Shown here in pieces: positions 15,525 to 21,890 of a DNA stretch of 64,000 nucleotides. The position numbers and the translations under genes were made by a program. The notes below the pieces were generated by a model, which was not told the DNA's origin, did not search any database, and saw only the letters and a program-made list of their open reading frames with translations. The DNA is from Cellulophaga baltica (GTDB lineage Bacteria > Bacteroidota > Bacteroidia > Flavobacteriales > Flavobacteriaceae): assembly GCF_018861125.1 (NCBI RefSeq), contig NZ_JAHKQN010000035.1, forward strand, positions 1-64,000, read 5' to 3'. Each line of letters begins with the position of its first letter. Position 1 is the stretch's first letter.

Positions 15525-17187
15525 CAGACTGCGCAAAAACCTATTCTTTTTCCTTGTAAAAAAACTTAGAATTTCGTAAATTAAAGTATTGTTAATCAAT
15601 ACATTACTTATGGATTTTATCAAAGGTTTTGACCGTAACCAACTAGTTATGATGGATTTTGAATCTTGTTTAGGTATGGATTCTTGGGCAAGGGTTGTGG
15701 ATATGTTTGTGGATATTCTTCCTCTTAAAGAACTAGGATTTAAAGAGGTACTTAACGATCAGGGTAGACCTCCATATTGTTCCTCTGATTTACTTAAACT
15801 CTACCTATATGGTTATAAGAACAAAATACGATCCTCACGACAATTAGAATTGGCCTGTAAAGTAAATTTAGAAGTAATTTGGCTTTTAAAAGGCCTTAGT
15901 CCATCTGCTCGGAAAATCGCCTACTTTAGAAAAAACAACGCTACTGCCTTTAAGCAAGCCTTTAGATATTTTGTAGTGCTTTTAAAAGATTGGAAACTTA
16001 TAGAAGGAGAAACCATTGCTATTGACTCCTTTAAAATAAGAGCCCCAAATGCACTTAAAAACAACTTTAACCAAAACAAAATAGAACGACATATTACCTA
16101 CATTGACACTAAAATTAAAGAGTATCAAAAACAATTAGACCAAGCGGATTCGGAACTTGATTGCCAAGAGGTACAAAATAAAATAGTATACCAAAAATCG
16201 AAAAAAGAAAAATACCGTACCATAGAAAAACAATTAAAGCAAAGTGGGGAAACACAAATAAGTCTTACCGATCCCGATGCTAAATCCGTTGTGCTCCATC
16301 GTAACATCGTAAATGTAGGGTACAATATACAGGCTGGCTGTGATGCTAAGCACAAGCTCTTTGTATACAATGACACTGGTAAGGTAAATGATACTAATGC
16401 GCTTTCTTCCATGGCTCTCGATGCAAAGCAGCTCTTGGGAATCGAAAATTTAAAAACCCTTACTGACAAAGGATATACAACAGCAAAGCAATTAAACATT
16501 TGTACCCAAAATGGAATAACACCTTACTCCTCACCAAAAGAACATTCTTCGCAAGATAACGGACTATTTTCCATGGTAGATTTTAAGTACTCTCTGCAAA
16601 AGGATACCTATATATGCCCTGCAAACCAAACCCTAACAACAAATGGAACAGTTTACCATAAAGCAAACCATAAAGTAAAGCATTACAAAAATAGACAAGC
16701 TTGCAAAGAATGCAAATTAAGAACCTTATGTACTACCAATAAAAATGGACGATTTATAGAACGTTCTATTTACCAAGAAGACTTAGAAGAAAATAAAAAA
16801 AGGGTAGATGATAATCCTGAATATTATAGACTTCGACAACAAATTACAGAACACCAGTTTGGCACTTTAAAAAGGCACTGGGGATTTACATATACTTTAA
16901 TGAAAGGGAAGCAACATGTATTAGGCGAGGTTAATTTATTGATGATTTGCTATAATCTAAAAAGACTTATGACCATACTTGACCCAAAAGAGCTAAAAAT
17001 TAGGTTAAAGGCTCTGTGGTCTTTATTAAACCTAATATATGACGCTATTAGGACCGTTTCAAGACAATTTATTAGTAAACCAAATTTAACGTATTCAAAA
17101 AAACAACTACATAAAACGGCCATTGCCTAGCTTAAATTAGACCAGAAGTTACTATTTTTATTCAAAATGGAGTTTTTGCACAAACTC
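15525..17187 (+). mobile_element. IS1182-family insertion sequence, about 1.66 kb
   Basis: Contains one complete transposase gene. Ends are inverted repeats: left CAGACTGCGCAAAAAC and right (reverse complement) GAGTTTGTGCAAAAAC. A 4-bp direct repeat, CCGT, flanks it (15521-15524 and 17188-17191). Removing one CCGT and the IS recreates a continuous right core, CTAACCGTTAAAAA, so the element landed inside the attC-like site. Confidence 0.8.
15610..17130 (+). CDS. IS1182-family transposase
   Basis: A 506-aa DDE transposase from ATG 15610 (an upstream in-frame TTG at 15589 is unlikely). N-terminal DUF772-type region (PPYCSSDLLKLYLYGYKNKIRSSRQLE), catalytic Asp in AIDSFKIRA, second Asp in LTDKGYTTAKQL, Glu in ITEHQFGTLKRHWG, and a Cys cluster (CKECKLRTLC) near residues 365-380. 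All expected acidic residues and the full length are present, so it may be active. Confidence 0.9.
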   Translation: MDFIKGFDRNQLVMMDFESCLGMDSWARVVDMFVDILPLKELGFKEVLNDQGRPPYCSSDLLKLYLYGYKNKIRSSRQLELACKVNLEVIWLLKGLSPSARKIAYFRKNNATAFKQAFRYFVVLLKDWKLIEGETIAIDSFKIRAPNALKNNFNQNKIERHITYIDTKIKEYQKQLDQADSELDCQEVQNKIVYQKSKKEKYRTIEKQLKQSGETQISLTDPDAKSVVLHRNIVNVGYNIQAGCDAKHKLFVYNDTGKVNDTNALSSMALDAKQLLGIENLKTLTDKGYTTAKQLNICTQNGITPYSSPKEHSSQDNGLFSMVDFKYSLQKDTYICPANQTLTTNGTVYHKANHKVKHYKNRQACKECKLRTLCTTNKNGRFIERSIYQEDLEENKKRVDDNPEYYRLRQQITEHQFGTLKRHWGFTYTLMKGKQHVLGEVNLLMICYNLKRLMTILDPKELKIRLKALWSLLNLIYDAIRTVSRQFISKPNLTYSKKQLHKTAIA

Positions 17188-17191
17188 CCGT

Positions 17192-17348
17192 TAAAAATAA
17201 AATCAGTTATACTTTCTGTTTTGAATGGTTTGGTAATGAACAAATTTTTCTTGACGACACCTTATTGAGTGCCATTCTAGGCGATACAAATCTAATCCTG
17301 AAACAGTCAATGGGGTACGCAGAATTTTTAAAACGAAAAGAATTATAG
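17192..17348 (+). pseudogene. short gene remnant directly behind the IS
   Basis: An open frame runs from the split core (GTT AAA AAT AAA...) through NKISYTFCFEWFGNEQIFLD and LLSAILGDTNLIL to TAG at 17346-17348. The composition looks coding, but there is no start codon of its own on this side of the IS. If the IS is removed, the frame joins ATG 15493 in element 11, giving about 62 codons. It is best seen as the remainder of the next cassette or of a truncated gene; family unknown. Confidence 0.35.
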
Positions 17349-17941
17349 CATACCATTTCGCAAATCCTGAAGGAATTTCTATGAGGTCCGATTGGATATT
17401 GCCTCTTTTCGTGCATCAAGCTTTAAAACCTCCAATTATAAAAACCATAGCTCCTTGTGATACATTCGGCTGTTCTTACGAATCAATCTTGAATTGCATT
17501 TCACTTATTTTGTGAACTTTCAGCGCTATTTTTGCTCCATCGAGAATCTTTCCGACATAATTGCTCTCTTTAATCATATATTCTAGGATTGTCAAGTAAG
17601 CTGAATAAACTAGATTTGGATTTACCAATAGAGTTAATAATTTTTCAATTGAAGAAAATAGAATTTTTGAATCTAGAATTAAAGCTTCTAAATTTAATGA
17701 AGAATTCCTTTGTTTTACCGCATTTCTACTTAAAACAGTGTTTTGCTATTGCAAAATAAAAAAACGCGTATGATGAAACTTACGTTTCACTATTGCCTAG
17801 ATAAATAGAAAGTAAATACAATAAGAAAAGCTCAAAGAGTCAGTTTTAGAATCTATGAGTCTAGAAGGAACAGTATCTAAATTTAACAAAAGATTGGTTT
17901 GTTTTTTACCTCATCTCTTGGTTGGCTCTGGTATTTATTAT
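17349..17941. other. gene-poor stretch with one minus-strand remnant
   Basis: No complete gene is seen on either strand. The only coding-like signal is a minus-strand open frame at 17476-17745, listed separately. No tRNA, clear terminator or attC-like element is recognisable. The array appears to end here. Confidence 0.5.
17476..17745 (-). pseudogene. C-terminal gene fragment of unknown family
   Basis: On the minus strand 90 codons are open between TAG (17746-17748) and TAA (17476-17478). The product looks like a genuine helical protein: SLNLEALILDSKILFSSIE, then LLTLLVNPNLVYSAYLTIL, ending KVHKISEMQFKIDS. There is no start codon near the 5' end, so it is probably the tail of a broken gene. 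I do not recognise the family. Confidence 0.4.
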
Positions 17942-18583
17942 TCATTTTCTGTAGTTTCTTAAAGTCAAGATATGCGATAAAAGTACCAAAGGTACTATAT
18001 AAGCTGGTAAGTACACATATGGGAAATACAATACAGCAATGTTTGGTTGATTAAATGCTAATTTCTGTAAAGGTAATGGTGATGAGAGTATTGCAATAGT
18101 AACAATAAATAGAAGTAACATCAGTCCGAGGATGTTCCATGTTAAAATAAAGTATTTTGGCAATCTGTTTTTTTGAAAAGACAAGTACAGCAATATAATG
18201 ATAGCTGATATACCCATAATAATATCAAAATTCCAACCTTTAAAGGTCATTAGAACAGGAATTTTCTTTTCTATAAACAGCTGATAAAGTACTAGTTCTA
18301 TTGGTAATCGAAGTATATGAACGGCACATAAAAATTTTAAATTGAGTTGAATCTTTCTAACTATTTTATAAAAGATTATAGAGAGAACAACTGCACCTAA
18401 GAGAATCAACAAAAATCTTGGTGGTCTTATTAATGTGTCTGTAAAATATTCATTGTACGAAGCAATACCAATAATAATAAGCCATAAAACACTTAAAATC
18501 AAAATCCTTTTGTCTCTTCTTGTTCCTAAATAAAACAGGATAAAAGACAAAAGGGTTATTGTTATAAAAATAAAGGATAACAT
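17942..18583 (-). CDS. integral membrane protein of unknown function
   Basis: A 213-aa protein with about seven predicted transmembrane helices and little soluble sequence. No motif is recognised. Its start is 3 bp after the stop of the DUF1569 gene, so it is the third gene of a minus-strand unit with the YCII-like and DUF1569 genes. The Crp-like regulator 84 bp further upstream on the same strand may control them. Confidence 0.65.
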   Translation of the reverse strand: MLSFIFITITLLSFILFYLGTRRDKRILILSVLWLIIIGIASYNEYFTDTLIRPPRFLLILLGAVVLSIIFYKIVRKIQLNLKFLCAVHILRLPIELVLYQLFIEKKIPVLMTFKGWNFDIIMGISAIIILLYLSFQKNRLPKYFILTWNILGLMLLLFIVTIAILSSPLPLQKLAFNQPNIAVLYFPYVYLPAYIVPLVLLSHILTLRNYRK

Positions 18584-18586
18584 CTG

Positions 18587-19036
18587 TTAATTATTAAACT
18601 GCTTTAAATGGTGATCGGTATGTTTGTAAACATACTTCCCGATTTGTTCTTGCGTCATTTTACCAAAAAATGGATGCACGAAATTGTGGTTTGAAAAAGA
18701 TGAATAAGCCTGCAAAAGCTCAATCCATTTTACTTTTTCATTTTCAAAATTTTCTGTTCCTATTCCTGTAATTACCATTTCAGGATGAGTTGGCTGGTTT
18801 TTTTTCATTGGTTTTTCATTTTTTAAGATACTTTTCAATGCCATTCCGCCAAATAACCTGCCAATAAACAACCTTTTGTAGTGTTTCTTTCCTTGAAACA
18901 TTTGTTCACTCATTGTACAATGTTTTAACATTTGGTATGCATCCATTTTACCCCATTGAGCTTTGGAATTCACTTGCAATGAATTTATTCTATTCACTAA
19001 TTCCGTACTTGTGTTTTCGTCAAAAATAGTCTTCAT
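18587..19036 (-). CDS. DUF1569 (DinB-like fold) protein
   Basis: A 149-aa soluble helical protein. WGKMDAYQMLKHCTMSEQM (about residues 28-46) and the terminal HTDHHLKQF fit DUF1569, a relative of DinB/YfiT four-helix enzymes that bind a metal through three His residues; His 38, His 141 and His 142 are candidates. The substrate is unknown; some relatives are thiol transferases. Lies 13 bp after the YCII-like gene. Confidence 0.75.
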   Translation of the reverse strand: MKTIFDENTSTELVNRINSLQVNSKAQWGKMDAYQMLKHCTMSEQMFQGKKHYKRLFIGRLFGGMALKSILKNEKPMKKNQPTHPEMVITGIGTENFENEKVKWIELLQAYSSFSNHNFVHPFFGKMTQEQIGKYVYKHTDHHLKQFNN

Positions 19037-19049
19037 GATAATGATTTTT

Positions 19050-19400
19050 TTAAGATTGCATTGGAATTATGTTTCTGACTTCCACAGATCCTCCCATTAG
19101 TAATACGGGACATTCTTTAGCAATTTCTGATGCTTCAGTTAGAGATGAAGATTTAACCACCATATTTCCTGTAAGTGTTTGGTTGTTTGGTACAGGAATG
19201 CCTTTTTTGATTTCCATAGAAGGGTTAATTGTTGTCCCTTGAAGCCCTAAACGGCTAGTGCTTACGAGTTTTGCTTGTGATGCTATTCCGCTTATAAAAG
19301 TTCCCCATTGTTGTTGCATTTTAAAAAGTTGCTCTTGAGTTCGTTCTTGGTTACTGGGTTGCATACGAAATAACAACATATAATCTTGTAATTGTTTCAT
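19050..19400 (-). CDS. YCII-related (DGPF-type) small protein
   Basis: A 116-aa protein with the layout of the YCII/DGPF superfamily: an N-terminal strand (DYMLLFRM), a helix, and the final EASEIAKECPVLLMGGSVEVR block that matches the family's ferredoxin-like fold. Such proteins often sit next to ECF sigma factors or small-molecule enzymes. Here it heads a minus-strand unit with DUF1569 and a membrane protein. Confidence 0.7.
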   Translation of the reverse strand: MKQLQDYMLLFRMQPSNQERTQEQLFKMQQQWGTFISGIASQAKLVSTSRLGLQGTTINPSMEIKKGIPVPNNQTLTGNMVVKSSSLTEASEIAKECPVLLMGGSVEVRNIIPMQS

Positions 19401-19484
19401 CTGTAGAAAGTTTATTTATGAATGATTGATGAGACAAAGCTATCGTCATTATAAAAAATAAAACTTGTCATAAGGCAAGAAAAG

Positions 19485-20066
19485 CTATTCCTCCGAAATT
19501 TCTTTTCTTATTCGGCTTAATGAGGTGTCGGTAACCCCTAAATATGTAGCTATGTGCTTTAGTGAAATGTTTTGAACAATATGCGGTTTTTCTTTGATTA
19601 ACCTTTTATATCTTTCTTTGGCTTTGTCGGCTATCATGGATACACTTTGGTTTTTTAATGAAAAATAACTGTTCACCAGCGTAGTTCTCCCTTGTTCTCT
19701 AAAACTTTGAATACTATGGAAGAGTTGTTGAAAAGTATCAAAGTCTAATTGCCAACATTTACAATCTGTCAAAGCTTGTATACTTTCTCTAGTAGAATTT
19801 CTAAGAAAAAATGAAGTCCAATCAATAACAATATCACCGACTGCATAAAAATTGGTTGTTATGTCATTTCCCGATATATCTACAACATAAGAACGAGCAA
19901 AACCACTCTCTATAAACCAATAATGATTTTCTGTTTTCCCTTCATCCAATAAATAGTCATTCTTAGAAAAGTTAACTTGTCTAAATTTTGAAATAATCAA
20001 CTCCTGTTCATTTTCATTTAAGTGGGCTGAGGAAAAAATATTTTTTAAAAAGTGTTCGTCTTTCAT
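19485..20066 (-). CDS. Crp/Fnr-like cyclic-nucleotide-binding-domain regulator
   Basis: A 193-aa protein: N-terminal cNMP-binding beta roll (about residues 25-115, DYLLDEGKTENHYWFIESGFAR) and a short C-terminal HTH (SLKHIATYLGVTDTSLSRIR, about 168-187). The usual phosphate-binding cassette of Crp is not evident, as in many Bacteroidota Crp-like proteins of this size. It precedes the YCII-DUF1569-membrane protein unit on the same strand and is a candidate regulator of it. Confidence 0.8.
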   Translation of the reverse strand: MKDEHFLKNIFSSAHLNENEQELIISKFRQVNFSKNDYLLDEGKTENHYWFIESGFARSYVVDISGNDITTNFYAVGDIVIDWTSFFLRNSTRESIQALTDCKCWQLDFDTFQQLFHSIQSFREQGRTTLVNSYFSLKNQSVSMIADKAKERYKRLIKEKPHIVQNISLKHIATYLGVTDTSLSRIRKEISEE

Positions 20067-20307
20067 TATATTTATCAGATGGTATTGGTCGCATGTTCGT
20101 TAAGATACATGATGTACATAAGTTAAAGATTAATTGTTTACACTAAGTTAATTTTTAAATTTGTGCATAGTTTCTTAGGTTTCTTTGATCAAAGTAACCT
20201 AAAAATACATTTCTATAATAGACTTTCCAAATTCCGTTTCCATACTATGATAGTAAACTTCGTAATACGTTTTTTCTTTATAAATAAAACGATTTAGCCT
20301 ATTTTAA

Positions 20308-20487
20308 TTTCCTCTTGATGGATACCAGTGTAAGGCTCGCTCTAGCCGAGATATAAGTTTTTATGATGATAGTATTATTAGAACTAAAACCATAATGCCT
20401 ATTACGGAAATTTTAAAATCAAAAAATAATTCTACACGTAATGGTTCTCAACATGTTAAGAACATAATTAAAAAATGGAAAATTTAG
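20308..20487 (+). pseudogene. C-terminal gene fragment of unknown family
   Basis: An open frame without a start codon runs from a stop at 20305 to TAG at 20485-20487. The translation contains YQCKARSSRDISFYDDSIIR and ends HVKNIIKKWKI, which looks like real protein. It lies in the 590-bp space between the Crp-like gene and dinB, where nothing else coding is visible. Family not recognised. Confidence 0.35.
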
Positions 20488-20632
20488 CTTTTAATATAGA
20501 GTTTTAAACTTCAATAGAATTTTAATATTACTCCAATTATCTGTAAATAAATCATTTAGTAACCTACTATCTTTAATAAAATGCTGTTGATAACAATTCT
20601 GTTAAATTTCAATTACTAATCATAATTATATC

Positions 20633-20672
20633 TAATTTTGGAAATAATCCATTTTAATGTATTATTTCCAAA
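20633..20672 (+). promoter_or_regulatory. promoter box and perfect 12-bp inverted repeat in front of dinB
   Basis: TAATTTTG (TAnnTTTG type) at 20633-20640. A perfect inverted repeat, TTTGGAAATAAT (20637-20648) and ATTATTTCCAAA (20661-20672), with a 12-bp spacer, overlaps the box and ends at the A of the likely start ATG (20672). It could be a damage-repressor operator or an mRNA hairpin over the start. Confidence 0.6.
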
Positions 20673-21889
20673 TGAAAACAGAATCAATCATACATTTAGA
20701 TTTAGATACTTTTTTTGTGTCTTGTGAGCGACTTATCGATTCTAAACTACTAAAGCGTCCTTTGCTTGTAGGTGGTATTGGAGATCGTGGGGTTGTTGCT
20801 GCTTGTAGTTATGAAACTAGAAAGTTTGGAGTTCATTCTGGAATGTCTATGAAATTAGCTCGCCAATTATGCCCTGAAGCGACTGTTATTAGAGGAAACT
20901 CAAGCACATATACCAAACATTCACAATTAGTTACAGAAATTATTAAAGAACGTGTACCTGTATTTGAAAAAGCGAGTATTGACGAGTTTTATGCAGATCT
21001 GACTGGTATGGATAAATTTTTTGGTACTTATAAATTTGCTTCAGAACTTAGGAATACGATTATTAAAGAAACAGGACTACCTATTTCTTTCGGTTTGTCT
21101 TCTAATAAAATAGTTTCAAAAGTTGCTACTGGTGAAGCTAAACCTAATAATCAAATACGAGTAGATAGTGGTTTTGAAAAAAAATTTCTAGCTCCACTAT
21201 CTATTCAAAAAATACCTTCTGTAGGTACGAAAACCTATCAAACATTACGAAATTTAGGCATTACAAAAGTACATATTGTTCAAGAAATGCCTCTAGAGAT
21301 GATGGTTAGTGCTTTAGGTAAACATGGGCAAACAATTTGGAGACGTGCCAATGGTATTGATCGTCCTCCTTTAATCCCTTTTCATGAACGAAAATCGATA
21401 TCTACTGAACGTACGTTTGATAAGGATACCACTAACATGACCTTGCTACGAACTACAATAACTGCAATGGCTGAGAACTTAGCATATCAATTACGTAGAG
21501 GAGACAAACTTACAGCTTGTATTTCTGTTAGGTTGCGCTATTCTGATTTTCAGACCTATTCTAAACAAATCAAAATCCCCTATACGAGTGCTGATCACAT
21601 ATTAATTCCAAAGATATTGGAGTTGTTTGAGCGTTTATACGAACGTCGTTTACTAATCCGGTTAGTTGGTGTAAAATTTAGTGATATCGTTACAGGAAAT
21701 TATCAAATCAATCTTTTTGATGATACGGAAGAAATGCTGAGTCTATACCATGCTATGGATCACATTCGTAACAAATATGGAGAAAAAAGTATCATGCGAG
21801 CAACTTCCATGGGAGCAAAAACTATAGGACGATTTCACAATCCATTTAGTGGAGAACCCCCTATCATACTAGCACACCGAAAACAATAA
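20672..21889 (+). CDS. dinB: Y-family DNA polymerase (DinB/Pol IV type)
   Basis: A 405-aa translesion polymerase from ATG 20672 (ATG 20657 sits in the spacer of the palindrome). Catalytic acidic residues: Asp in HLDLDTFFVSCE and SIDEFYADL (DE). Palm, fingers and thumb occupy residues 1-230 and the little finger about 240-350. It extends damaged-template synthesis and in this arrangement probably works with the downstream DnaE-type polymerase, as ImuB/DinB and DnaE2 do in other bacteria. The next start is 1 bp after its stop. No LexA-like or UmuD-like gene is adjacent. Confidence 0.9.
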   Translation: MKTESIIHLDLDTFFVSCERLIDSKLLKRPLLVGGIGDRGVVAACSYETRKFGVHSGMSMKLARQLCPEATVIRGNSSTYTKHSQLVTEIIKERVPVFEKASIDEFYADLTGMDKFFGTYKFASELRNTIIKETGLPISFGLSSNKIVSKVATGEAKPNNQIRVDSGFEKKFLAPLSIQKIPSVGTKTYQTLRNLGITKVHIVQEMPLEMMVSALGKHGQTIWRRANGIDRPPLIPFHERKSISTERTFDKDTTNMTLLRTTITAMAENLAYQLRRGDKLTACISVRLRYSDFQTYSKQIKIPYTSADHILIPKILELFERLYERRLLIRLVGVKFSDIVTGNYQINLFDDTEEMLSLYHAMDHIRNKYGEKSIMRATSMGAKTIGRFHNPFSGEPPIILAHRKQ

Positions 21890-21890
21890 T

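Noticed and set aside
16125-16499. Minus-strand 124-codon frame inside the IS1182 transposase gene
   Set aside because: It is antisense to an intact transposase with all motifs and has no recognisable protein features.
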